A DNA stretch of 51,727 bases from Candidatus Omnitrophota bacterium (GTDB lineage: Bacteria; Omnitrophota; Gorgyraeia; Zapsychrales; Fredricksoniimonadaceae). Under the pieces are notes generated by a model, which worked only from the letters and a program-made list of their open reading frames with translations, ran no database searches and was not told where the DNA came from. The DNA is taken from positions 1 through 51,727 of the forward strand of contig PEAF01000008.1 in the NCBI GenBank assembly GCA_002753465.1, written 5' to 3'. Of the stretch, positions 28,217 through 37,232 are shown piece after piece. Both the position numbers and the translations under genes were made by a program. Each line of letters opens with the position of its first letter. Position 1 is the stretch's first letter.

Positions 28217-28299
28217 TGCTGGAGGTGGGAATCGAACCCACACGCCCGTTAGAACATCGGTTTTTGAGACCGACGCGTATACCATTCCGCCACTCCAGC
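28217..28299 (-). tRNA. tRNA-Leu (anticodon CAA)
   Basis: Acceptor GCTGGAG/CTCCAGC, anticodon arm TCGGT-CTCAAAA-ACCGA, extended variable arm, T-arm GTGGG-TTCGATT-CCCAC, discriminator A. Confidence 0.95.
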
Positions 28300-28333
28300 T
28301 TAAACATAACTAAATAATGCCGTGGGAAGGCTG

Positions 28334-28393
28334 GAGTGTCGGGCACCGTGCTTTTCCTAATAAAAATTATGGAAAGCACGGGTTCCGCCACTC
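28334..28393. repeat. Nested inverted repeat resembling a tRNA 5'-end foldback
   Basis: GAGTGTCGG-gca-CCGTGCTTTTCC-loop-GGAAAGCACGG-gtt-CCGCCACTC; outer arm matches the tRNA-Leu 5' region. Confidence 0.65.
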
Positions 28394-28478
28394 TACAACC
28401 TATCACCTATAAAAGAACATTCACCAAACAACCGATGGGTCCGCCACTCTGAAACTACACACGAAAAGAATCTTCACT

Positions 28479-28677
28479 TATATTTAGCGGGTGACGCGGA
28501 GGTAAATTACTTGCCCGTCTTGAACTGACGGCTTACCTAATTCCTTCAACGGCCTGCGCTTATCCAATGTCATTCGTTAGTTTTCATTCAAGGAAACCAC
28601 CATCAATCAGATGAAACCAGCAAGCCGTCTCAAAGACGGCAAGTGATTTACTGTAGCGGCAGGACCCGCTAAATATA
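28479..28677. mobile_element. MITE-like palindromic element (alternatively a structured RNA)
   Basis: Perfect 14-bp terminal IRs TATATTTAGCGGGT (28479-28492) / ACCCGCTAAATATA (28664-28677); inner IR GTAAATTACTTG / CAAGTGATTTAC; hairpin GCCGTC-TCAAA-GACGGC; possible TA target duplication. Confidence 0.55.
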
Positions 28678-28702
28678 CTTTAAAAGAACAGAAATATTAA
28701 AG

Positions 28703-28776
28703 TGGAGCAGATGGGGGTTGAACCCACGACCTCCTGCATGCCATGCAGGCGCTCTCCCAAACTGAGCTACTGCCCC
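28703..28776 (-). tRNA. tRNA-Ala (anticodon GGC)
   Basis: Acceptor GGGGCAG/CTGCTCC, anticodon arm CCTGC-ATGGCAT-GCAGG, T-arm GTGGG-TTCAACC-CCCAT, discriminator A. Confidence 0.95.
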
Positions 28777-28795
28777 AGAAAAAACACGTTTAAAA

Positions 28796-28984
28796 CTATG
28801 CCTTTGGCGCTTCCGCTGCCGCAGCTTCAGCCGCAGCATCCTTCTGCTTCTTCACAAAAGCCTGCCACGAAGCCTTGTTCAAAAAATACTTACCGTTACG
28901 GTAATAACGCTTGCGGCGCTTGATCGCTTTACCGCTCTGCGCACACTTGAATTTCCATTCATTTTCCGGCTTAACCTTACCCAT
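28796..28984 (-). CDS. Small highly basic protein of unknown function
   Basis: 62 aa, KFKCAQSGKAIKRRKRYYRNGKYFLNKASWQAFVKK plus Ala-rich tail; good ATG and compact placement before tRNA-Ala. Confidence 0.65.
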   Translation of the reverse strand: MGKVKPENEWKFKCAQSGKAIKRRKRYYRNGKYFLNKASWQAFVKKQKDAAAEAAAAEAPKA

Positions 28985-29146
28985 TGTGATTACCTCTTTT
29001 TTATTCTAAGATCCTCTCTTCAAGCCACATTAGCTGAAGATGGCATAAGAATAGATTGGTATTATAGTCAGCTACCTCATTCATGCAACAATAATTTTTT
29101 ACCTTAAAACTATGGCAAACGCCGCCCTATATGATATATTTAACTT

Positions 29147-29626
29147 ATGAAAAATCTACTCCTACCCCTCAGTCTGATTTTTGCCTTCAACATTGTGGCT
29201 TTGCCGGCTGGTGCCGCCGTCATCACGTTCAAAGACCTCTCCACCATTAATGGTGAAGTCGTAAGCATGGAGAATGGTGTTTATACCATCAACACACCCA
29301 ATGTAGGGCAAATCAAGGTTCCCAGCCAGAACATCTCTTCTATTTCCGGGGCTGTACAAAGCGCAAAGCCTGCTGATAATAATATCAAGTCATTACCTGA
29401 ATTCCAAACGATCCAGAATAAGATCGCCAGCAACCCGCAGGCCATGGCTGATATCCAGAAGCTTCTGGAAGACCCCGAGGTCATGGCCATCATGAGCGAC
29501 CCATCATTTATAACGGCCGTTCAATCAGGTAATATCAATACACTGCAAACTGATCCGCGCCTGAAGCGCCTTTCGGAGAATCCGAAGATCCAGGCCTTAA
29601 TGCACAGTATTGACGCTGGTAAATAA
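29147..29626 (+). CDS. Exported protein with STI1-like helical repeats
   Basis: Signal peptide MKNLLLPLSLIFAFNIVALPAGAA; 'INGEVVSMENGVYTINTPNVGQIKVPSQNISSI' beta domain; then 'NPQAMADIQKLLEDPEVMAIMSDPSFITAVQSGNINTLQTDPRLKRLSENPKIQALM'. Confidence 0.85.
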   Translation: MKNLLLPLSLIFAFNIVALPAGAAVITFKDLSTINGEVVSMENGVYTINTPNVGQIKVPSQNISSISGAVQSAKPADNNIKSLPEFQTIQNKIASNPQAMADIQKLLEDPEVMAIMSDPSFITAVQSGNINTLQTDPRLKRLSENPKIQALMHSIDAGK

Positions 29627-29674
29627 ACACCACTCCTGTCACACGCTTCTCCACGATCAGAACGATCAGAAAAA

Positions 29675-30700
29675 CTACAGGCTATTACGCAACTGCCCGC
29701 AAGCGGCGGCGATATCCTTGCCCCGCGGTGTGCGCCACGTAGTGATAAGACCCTTCTTTTCCAGGGTGTCTTTAAATCTTGATATCTCATCTCTGGACGG
29801 CGTTTGATAAGAAAACTCACCTACCGGGTTGTAGGCGATCAGATTGATCTTGCACAGCCACCCCTTTAAAAGGTGCTGAAGTTCCCGCGCCGCAAGATCA
29901 GTGCATGTTACATCCTTGATCAGGATATACTCAAACGTCACCTGCCGGTTGGTCTTTTGCGCATAGGCGCGGCATGCCGCCATCAGGTCCGCCAAAGGAT
30001 ATTTACGGTTCACCGGCATAAGCTCCTGGCGCTGCGCATCATTGGACGCGTGCAGTGATACGGAAAGTTCGATCTGCAGCCCCTCACCGGCCATACGCCG
30101 GATGCCGTCAACAATGCCGCACGTCGATATGGTGATGCGCCGGGCCGCGATCTGGAATGCCTCCGGGGCATTCAAAAGGCGTACGGCCTGCATCACATTG
30201 TCATAATTATCAAATGGTTCGCCGACGCCCATAAAAACAATATGCGTCACCTCTCCCTCATCGCCGCATTTTTTCATGGCCCACAAGACTTGGGCGATGA
30301 TCTCACCCGTCGATAAATTGCGTTTGAATCCGCCGATACCACTGGCGCAGAAACGACAGCCGTACTTACAGCCCGCCTGTGAAGAAATACACAAGGTCGC
30401 ACGTTTTTTAGTAGGGATAAAAACTGTTTCGATCAGCTGGCCGTCAAATAATCCGAAGAGGAATTTGCGCGTGCCGTCTTCAGAGACGCGTACATCTTTT
30501 TCTGTTAAAACAGGGAAAGGGATTTCAAGGGCAAGTTTTTCGCGCAACGCCTTGGGCAGGCTGGACATCTCGTCCCAGGAAAAAGCGAGTTTCTTATAGA
30601 TCCAATCAAAAACCTGACCGGCGCGGTAGGCCGGTTCACCGCACGCCTTGATCCTGGATTCAAGTTCGGCGCGCGCCAGACTGCAAACATCACCCGCCAT
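29675..30700 (-). CDS. rlmN: Dual-specificity RNA methyltransferase RlmN
   Basis: Radical SAM CxxxCxxC 'SSQAGCKYGCRFCASG', 'FMGVGEPFDNYDNV', 'RRITISTCGIVDGI', 'VSLHASND'; start placed at MAGDVCSL because the longer ORF runs into accA. Confidence 0.95.
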   Translation of the reverse strand: MAGDVCSLARAELESRIKACGEPAYRAGQVFDWIYKKLAFSWDEMSSLPKALREKLALEIPFPVLTEKDVRVSEDGTRKFLFGLFDGQLIETVFIPTKKRATLCISSQAGCKYGCRFCASGIGGFKRNLSTGEIIAQVLWAMKKCGDEGEVTHIVFMGVGEPFDNYDNVMQAVRLLNAPEAFQIAARRITISTCGIVDGIRRMAGEGLQIELSVSLHASNDAQRQELMPVNRKYPLADLMAACRAYAQKTNRQVTFEYILIKDVTCTDLAARELQHLLKGWLCKINLIAYNPVGEFSYQTPSRDEISRFKDTLEKKGLITTWRTPRGKDIAAACGQLRNSL

Positions 30701-30704
30701 AAGA

Positions 30705-31667
30705 TCAGGAAGCTTTCTGGCCGGCTTCGATGAACTGACCAACTTTGCGGAATTTTCCGTAACGGGCTTCAAGAAGATCATCATCGTTAAGCGCTTTAAG
30801 GCGCTTGATCTGCTTGAGGATGGCGGCTTTAAGCGTATCAGCCACTTGTGTGGGGTCATAATGCGCCCCGCCCAATGGCTCGGGGATGATCTCTTCAACA
30901 ATGCCAAATTTGATCAAATGCTCGCCGGTCAGCTTAAGCGCTTCAGCCGCCTCGGACGCCTTGGTCGCGCTGCGCCAAAGGATAGACGCGCAGCCTTCGG
31001 GCGAAATAACTGAATAATAGGCATTCTGCAAAATGATGACATGATCGGCAACGCCAACGCCCAGCGCGCCACCGCTGCCGCCTTCGCCAATGACCGTGGC
31101 GATAATAGGCGTCTTGATCTGCATCATATCGCGCAGATTTTCCGCGATCGCCTGCGCCTGGCCACGCTCTTCAGCCCCAATACCGGGGAAAGCGCCGGGC
31201 GTATCAATGAAGACTAGGACAGGGATGCCAAACCGCTCAGCGATACGCATAAGGCGCATGGCCTTACGGTATCCTTCAGGATGCGCGCAACCAAAGTTAC
31301 GCTTCACATTCTCTGTCGTATCACGGCCCTTCTGCTGGCCCAGGACCATGACATGCTCGTCATCGATCTTGGCCAGTCCGCCGACCATGGCCATATCATC
31401 GGCAAAAAGCCGGTCGCCGTGAAGTTCCATGAACTCCGTCGTCATCATATTAATATAATCGAGCGTATACGGACGCTTGGGATGGCGCGCGATCTGGATG
31501 CGCTGCCACGCCGTCAGGTTCTTGTAGACTTTTGATTTGATGGCCTCAAGCTTTTGCTCAAGCTTCTTGATCTCGGGATCGAACTCAACGTGCTTGTCGC
31601 TTAATTTCTGAAGCTCCGCGATCTTCTGCTGGATCTCTTTAATCGGCTTTTCGAATTCCAATGCCAT
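30705..31667 (-). CDS. accA: Acetyl-CoA carboxylase carboxyltransferase subunit alpha
   Basis: MALEFEKPIKEIQQKIAEL, RIQIARHPKRPYTLDYI, RNFGCAHPEGYRKAMRLM, IDTPGAFPGIGAEERGQ, GEGGSGGALGVGVAD. Confidence 0.97.
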   Translation of the reverse strand: MALEFEKPIKEIQQKIAELQKLSDKHVEFDPEIKKLEQKLEAIKSKVYKNLTAWQRIQIARHPKRPYTLDYINMMTTEFMELHGDRLFADDMAMVGGLAKIDDEHVMVLGQQKGRDTTENVKRNFGCAHPEGYRKAMRLMRIAERFGIPVLVFIDTPGAFPGIGAEERGQAQAIAENLRDMMQIKTPIIATVIGEGGSGGALGVGVADHVIILQNAYYSVISPEGCASILWRSATKASEAAEALKLTGEHLIKFGIVEEIIPEPLGGAHYDPTQVADTLKAAILKQIKRLKALNDDDLLEARYGKFRKVGQFIEAGQKAS

Positions 31668-31680
31668 GAGTACGGCTCCT

Positions 31681-32475
31681 TCAGTCAACGATCGTTACTT
31701 CTGTGCCCATCGGCACAATTTTAAAAAGCTCTTCCACTTCCGGATTACGCATGCGCACACATCCGGCGGTCACCTGCTGGCCGATCTTATCGGGGGCGAC
31801 GGTGCCATGAATACCGTAACTTTTCAGGTCAAAGCCCATCCAGCGGGAACCCAGCACATTATCAGGGCTTTCCGGCGGAATGGCCGCGCCGGCCTTATAC
31901 CACACAGGATCGACCAACTTGGTCACGATCTTGAACGTCCCCACCGGTGTTGAATTATTAGCCCCTGTGGAAACATTATAAACCTTCATGATCTCGGCAT
32001 CGCTCTTGAGGATGAGCACGTTCTGCGCTTTATTAACACTGATCGAGAACTTGCCGGTCCAGATGCGCAGTTTCTGGCCCACACGTACCACATCCGTGCT
32101 CAAGCCATTGGACGCCTTAACAAGGTCCATGGTCACGCCGTACTGCTTGCAGATCTTGCCCAGGGTATCGCCCACAGCCACTTCATGCATGACAGTTTGC
32201 GGCGTCTGAATATTGGAAAGGATAAGCTTCATATTGAGACTGTAAAGCGCCTGCTCGGCCTCATCAATGCCCTTGAAGTCAGGATGCTCGGATACGATCT
32301 GCTGATAAATAGCCTTGGCCTCCAGCATTTTACCTTCCGCTAAAAGCGCCTGCGCCTGCTTGAACATATCATCCGCCGGTGATGCCAGAAGTTTAAGCCC
32401 CTTGTCGCCTGCCTGACCGCAACCCGCAGCCAGCATCATGATGCCGGCTACCCAAAAAACGATGAATTTCTTCAC
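31681..32475 (-). CDS. Exported LysM-domain L,D-transpeptidase (YkuD) lipoprotein
   Basis: Lipobox LAAGC; LysM 'HEVAVGDTLGKICKQYGVTMDLVKASNGL'; YkuD 'GIHGTVAPDKIGQQVTAGCVRMRNPEVEEL'. Confidence 0.93.
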   Translation of the reverse strand: MKKFIVFWVAGIMMLAAGCGQAGDKGLKLLASPADDMFKQAQALLAEGKMLEAKAIYQQIVSEHPDFKGIDEAEQALYSLNMKLILSNIQTPQTVMHEVAVGDTLGKICKQYGVTMDLVKASNGLSTDVVRVGQKLRIWTGKFSISVNKAQNVLILKSDAEIMKVYNVSTGANNSTPVGTFKIVTKLVDPVWYKAGAAIPPESPDNVLGSRWMGFDLKSYGIHGTVAPDKIGQQVTAGCVRMRNPEVEELFKIVPMGTEVTIVD

Positions 32476-32487
32476 AACAGCCTCCGC

Positions 32488-32949
32488 CTAATAAAACAAA
32501 ACAGCTAAACTGAAACCCAGAACAGATCCCACAAATACCTGCACAGGTGTATGTCCTACGAATTCCTTAACGCGCTCAACGCCAACCTGCTTATTCCAAT
32601 ACATATCATCAAGTACCTTATTCATCACCTCAGCCTGTTGCCCGGACTGACGGCGTACGCCCTGCGCATCGAACATAGTCACCATGGCAAACACGGCCGC
32701 CAAAGCGAACATGCCGGAATCAAAGCCGTATTCAAGGCCGCAACTCGTCGCCAAGGCCGCCACACCTGCCGCATGGCTTGAGGGCATGCCACCCGTACCG
32801 ATAAACCAGCGGAAGTTAAACCTCTTGCCGCGCAAGATGTTAATGATCATCTTGATACCCTGGCCGATGATCCACACAGAGACCGTGATGATGAAAATCT
32901 TGTTTTGCATTAATTGCGCAAAAGCGCCTGCCAGATCAAAACTATACAT
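32488..32949 (-). CDS. Divergent PAP2-family (DUF212) membrane protein
   Basis: 'FIGTGGMPSSHAAGVAALATSCGLEYGFDSGMFALAAVFAMVTMFDAQGVRRQSGQQAEVMN'. Confidence 0.9.
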   Translation of the reverse strand: MYSFDLAGAFAQLMQNKIFIITVSVWIIGQGIKMIINILRGKRFNFRWFIGTGGMPSSHAAGVAALATSCGLEYGFDSGMFALAAVFAMVTMFDAQGVRRQSGQQAEVMNKVLDDMYWNKQVGVERVKEFVGHTPVQVFVGSVLGFSLAVLFY

Positions 32950-33026
32950 AGTTATCTATATTATGGGTTGAATTAGAACTTCATTATATTTAGGAAGTCG
33001 CAAAATGCAAGTAAAAGGAAAGTATC

Positions 33027-36000
33027 CTATAATTGCACAAAATCCATGGCTGAATTTATCTTTTGCTGACCTATAATGACCGGCACAAGGCCTTTAATAA
33101 TATCGGTAGCATTCATCGGCATATCCGCAGCTGTACCCGGCGCCTGATCCGCACCAAGCTTCTTACCGGTAAGGTCAAGATCGATACCACCAACCGCCGC
33201 ATTGTCAACCTGAGCCATCTTGATCAACTCTTCCCGTGTACCGCCATTGTTCAGGAAAAGCATCATCAACACGCCTTCAAGGTCCAGCCTTTCTTCATCC
33301 CCGTGCTTTTGAAGCATGGCGCGCACATCATATTTCTGGGACAAATTGGCCACAGCCTCATTCAAACTGCTGATCGTTTTCTCATCCAGAACGATCCAGG
33401 AATAATACACCCTTTGGAAGAAAGCCTTCAGCCCGTGTCCACCTGAATCGGAGCTGTTTTGATAACCCGCACGGTGCCACGCCTTGGAGCCAGGGAACAT
33501 TTTCTTATGCTTCAAAAGCCTTATCAGAAATCTCGACTCTTTGATCCAGTTCGTGTTAGGGTCTCTTAATGTAGACCCCGACCCTTCAGCGTAATAGCTG
33601 CCCACATCCTGCTGATACCAGCGCCAAACAGCATCACCCTTGGCCAGCGCTACCGCGCGCCCAGAAAGATCTTCGGCATTTTGCTCCAGCGTGATCCGAT
33701 AATTCCTGCCCTTATCCACCAACAGCTCAACCATGCCTTCCTGTGACCTGCTGAATGACAAATTATTCTTTAAAATATTATTGATATCCCTCTCGATCGC
33801 ATACGTCTTCCCGGGTTTCTTAACAGGATACGCATCTATCACGGTACTAACCTTATTCCCTATATAGTCATTGAAATCCTTAATGCTGAGCGAATGCCAT
33901 TCCGGCGCATATCCCCCCAAACTCTCCAAGCGCCCACCATTGGACATCTTAACCGTAAAGCTGGCGCCTGGCGCCCCCTGAAGAATATCCGCATCGCCCT
34001 TAACCCTGATCTCGAACGGATTGGAATTGGGCGCGAAAACAATGTTTTTCAGGAATGGGCCCGGCGCCCCGTTAAGATAAGCGCTCGACTGATAAAATAC
34101 CTGCGGCTTAGCCTGACGGACATAGGCCCAAAGCGCCGGATTTTCATATTCCCAGTTAACACGCTCACCGCCTTCAGGGAACGTGATCGTGAATTCCAAA
34201 GGCACATCCTTGGTCACCAGCGCAGGATAATTCAGATACGCCATCCCGGCCGTCGACAACTTCTTGTATTTCTCGACCAGACTGGCCATCTTCACTAAAA
34301 GCCCTTCAATGTCATCAACGCTTTTCACATCCAAAAATTGCGCATTCTTCGACCCATCCTCATAGGATTCTTTAAACAACATCGGACCAAAACCGTTGGC
34401 GATGGGTAAAAACACATCTTCCCGCGCGCCGTTAACAACAACATCCATGGCCGCCATTTTATCCATCAGCAATTTATGGATCGTGTTCGTCGCCACCTCA
34501 AGCTTGACCGCTTCTTTTTCTTTGACCGTATTGTTCTTGCTGATCCTTTTTAATAAAGCATGCGTTGCCGTCAAGGCCAGCGGCTCAGCGTCGGCAAACT
34601 TACGCGTGATGTCTTCTCTTAATTTATCAGAATCGAAATCAAGGTCAGGGATCACCATGTCAGTCAACTCGACCACCAACTCTTCCTGACGCGGCAAAAG
34701 GACCTTACCCACGTGGATGATCTCATCCTCATCCATGATATCTTCAGCAACGATCGCCAGCCGGTCGCCGGCAACAAAAACTTTGCCGCCAACCTCAAGC
34801 TTCCCTGAACCCTCCCGGACGACTTTAGCTATTTTATTCGCGGCCAGTGATACGGCGGGGATCAACCCTTCTGCGGCGATCCTGGCCAAATGCATATCAG
34901 AATCACCATAAGTCGTGATCATCCCGTTGACCTGACCGCTAACCAAAGCTTTTAAAAGGCCTGGCTGATTAAAATCATCCGAAACCAGAACAATACGGCC
35001 TTTCTTGAGCGGATCCTGATTCAAGGCCTTGACCTGATCAATATCAAACGCCAAAAATCCATCCACCGCGCCTGCTGATAATCCGATCGACTGCGCATCC
35101 AGCACATCAAAGGTAGCGCCAGACTTGATCTGACCTACCGAGCGCATCAATTTACCTTCCGGCAAGGGGACCACATTGCGGGCAATACGCCCGTCATCCG
35201 CCATCCGCATATAAACCAGTGTCTGCATGCTCGGCGGAATAAACTGCTTGTTGACCTGAACGATATAAAGCTGGCCCTTCTCGACAATGAACTCGATCTC
35301 GACCGGCCAACCGTGGTAAGCCTCAAGCCTTTCAGCTTTCTCTTTGAGCAAGGCATAAAGATTGCCTTCCTGCCGTCTGAGCCAGGAAAAATGTTTAGGC
35401 ACATTAGTCGCTTCCCAGTCCCCGTTACGGAGCTTCTCCGGTGCCATCTGGACGCCGTATGAACCTGACATTAAGAACTTCCCCGTCATAGGGCTTCTGG
35501 AACGCATCACACCACTGCCGCTTTCCGCACCAAGGTCGCCAAAGACCTCTTGCTGGACAACGATCGCCGGACCGGATGACATGGCAGCCTGCCTGTCAGG
35601 AAAAACACCTTCCGCAACAAGGATGTCCAGCACTTCGCGCGCTTCCTGGGTCTGCAAATATTCCTGCGCCTGAGGCGAATCCCAGATATCGTAGATCCTC
35701 ATGATGCTCTCAACAACTTCCTGCGGCGTCGTCACTTTTTTATCCGTAGGCAATACTCCGGGCATATTGATCGTACCCGCCGCCCTCACCGCCAAACTGC
35801 CTTTACCCTGCAAGACACCCTGTATCTTCGGGCTCTGCCAGAGCACGGCGACAACCTTATCCAAAGAGATCTTGCCGGCACGGTAATCTTTGTAAAGATC
35901 CGCAGAAAGGATCTCAAATGGCGGGATCCTGTCTTTAAGAACTTCATTGTTCTCCACCAGATGCCACCCCTTATTACCCATCTTCGGGCGATTATTCGCG

Positions 36001-37136
36001 TTGAGCACATCAACTAAATAATCTTCGGCTTTCTGAGCACCGTCCACGCGGCGCGTATTCACATCGATCACATTCAAGGCCCCGTCAAACAGCGGACTGA
36101 CGACCAGCGGCGTCGTATGGAATGCCTGCGCCATATTCGGCCCGAGGTCCAGACCACCTGAGAAGTATTTGCGCGGCAAAGCCGATCCCTGATCATCCGC
36201 CTCATCACGGATAAAATCGAACACGCCCTTTTTATACGCGTCGACATAGCGCGCGTACACCGCCTGCGCTAATGCCTTATCCTCGGTCGCCACACCCGGC
36301 GTTTTACCCTGATCGACATAAGACGCGGCCACAGCACCCTGATGAAAACGGCGCTTGTACCAGGCCGCCAGGATAAGCGAATGATAGATCTGACGCACGC
36401 GGGCAAAATGCGCGCCTGTATTGACTTCACGCTCCAGTTCCGGAATGACCACCTGACGGAAAACATCATTGATCAAGATGCGCTGCCCATTAGCCGCTTC
36501 GCCTGCGTTGATACCCTGAGACTTAAGCAACAGATAATCTTCCTCGACCATGACCTTAAGGGTGGCCTTGCTGATGACCGCCACATGATCTTTTTCCTGG
36601 ACCATAATATCGCCGGGAGTGATCCAGACCTTATTCATCACATCCAACGGGATATCATTGGTGCCGAATTCACGCTGGGCCCGCGCATACACGCGGTTCC
36701 AGAATTCTTTGCCCTGTACGCCATCCGGATAAAGCAAGGATGATGCCAGCTGTTTCAACAAATAATCCTGCGCTAAAAGATCCCGCCCCATCTCTGTGTC
36801 CGCGAGCACCAAGGGCACAATGCGGTCCTTCTCGATGGGCGAAAGGTTGACCCAGATATCTTTCTCGGGGACCGTGAGCGCTGTCAGGAAATAACGCAGG
36901 CTGCGATCCGTCTCTTCAGCCACGACCGGACCCTGGGCTTCCTCCATCAGGAATTGAAAATGATACGCATCTTTAAGATCAACACGCAATCCCTGAAACA
37001 AGGCAGGGCGCAGATCTGGGCTGGAACTGACCATGGCACCAGGCACAGGCAACCACCCCAGCTCAAAACTGTGCGCCGGCACAGATCCAAGCAAAAAGCA
37101 GAAAACCATGATTGAAGCAATGATCTTTTTTATCAT
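33027..37136 (-). CDS. Predicted exported giant protein: shared N-terminal domain + PPDK-like ATP-grasp/His swivelling domain + unique region + C-terminal GGIDL module
   Basis: Signal peptide MIKKIIASIMVFCFLLGSVPAHS; 'IWVNLSPIEKDRIVP...LLAQDYLLKQLASSLLYP...FWNRVYARAQREFGTNDIP'; PPDK-like 'AVRAAGTINMPGVLPT', 'QQEVFGDLGAESGSGVMRSRSPMTG', His motif 'GMITTYGDSDMHLARIAAEGLIPAV'; ends 'GGIDLDLTG...GLVPVIIGQQKI'. Confidence 0.85.
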   Translation of the reverse strand: MIKKIIASIMVFCFLLGSVPAHSFELGWLPVPGAMVSSSPDLRPALFQGLRVDLKDAYHFQFLMEEAQGPVVAEETDRSLRYFLTALTVPEKDIWVNLSPIEKDRIVPLVLADTEMGRDLLAQDYLLKQLASSLLYPDGVQGKEFWNRVYARAQREFGTNDIPLDVMNKVWITPGDIMVQEKDHVAVISKATLKVMVEEDYLLLKSQGINAGEAANGQRILINDVFRQVVIPELEREVNTGAHFARVRQIYHSLILAAWYKRRFHQGAVAASYVDQGKTPGVATEDKALAQAVYARYVDAYKKGVFDFIRDEADDQGSALPRKYFSGGLDLGPNMAQAFHTTPLVVSPLFDGALNVIDVNTRRVDGAQKAEDYLVDVLNANNRPKMGNKGWHLVENNEVLKDRIPPFEILSADLYKDYRAGKISLDKVVAVLWQSPKIQGVLQGKGSLAVRAAGTINMPGVLPTDKKVTTPQEVVESIMRIYDIWDSPQAQEYLQTQEAREVLDILVAEGVFPDRQAAMSSGPAIVVQQEVFGDLGAESGSGVMRSRSPMTGKFLMSGSYGVQMAPEKLRNGDWEATNVPKHFSWLRRQEGNLYALLKEKAERLEAYHGWPVEIEFIVEKGQLYIVQVNKQFIPPSMQTLVYMRMADDGRIARNVVPLPEGKLMRSVGQIKSGATFDVLDAQSIGLSAGAVDGFLAFDIDQVKALNQDPLKKGRIVLVSDDFNQPGLLKALVSGQVNGMITTYGDSDMHLARIAAEGLIPAVSLAANKIAKVVREGSGKLEVGGKVFVAGDRLAIVAEDIMDEDEIIHVGKVLLPRQEELVVELTDMVIPDLDFDSDKLREDITRKFADAEPLALTATHALLKRISKNNTVKEKEAVKLEVATNTIHKLLMDKMAAMDVVVNGAREDVFLPIANGFGPMLFKESYEDGSKNAQFLDVKSVDDIEGLLVKMASLVEKYKKLSTAGMAYLNYPALVTKDVPLEFTITFPEGGERVNWEYENPALWAYVRQAKPQVFYQSSAYLNGAPGPFLKNIVFAPNSNPFEIRVKGDADILQGAPGASFTVKMSNGGRLESLGGYAPEWHSLSIKDFNDYIGNKVSTVIDAYPVKKPGKTYAIERDINNILKNNLSFSRSQEGMVELLVDKGRNYRITLEQNAEDLSGRAVALAKGDAVWRWYQQDVGSYYAEGSGSTLRDPNTNWIKESRFLIRLLKHKKMFPGSKAWHRAGYQNSSDSGGHGLKAFFQRVYYSWIVLDEKTISSLNEAVANLSQKYDVRAMLQKHGDEERLDLEGVLMMLFLNNGGTREELIKMAQVDNAAVGGIDLDLTGKKLGADQAPGTAADMPMNATDIIKGLVPVIIGQQKINSAMDFVQL

Positions 37137-37232
37137 AGTTACCTTTATAACGTACAAATCCCTATATAAATATAAACTATTATTGTGCGTAAAGATAGGG
37201 TGGCAGGACAAATAGAAGAAAATGGTTTCTAA

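Noticed and set aside
22100-28677. RNase P RNA, tmRNA, SRP RNA or 6S RNA identities for the structured intergenic elements
   Set aside because: No GAGGAAAGUCC core, no tRNA-like end with tag ORF, no CCGGAAGGAAGCAG loop, and no clear 6S-type central bubble were visible.
34860-34930. Loss of the catalytic phosphohistidine in the 33027-37136 dikinase
   Set aside because: At first TYGDSDMHLAR seemed shifted relative to GGxTSHAAxxAR, but aligning on the downstream IPAV keeps the His in register, so no inactivation is claimed.
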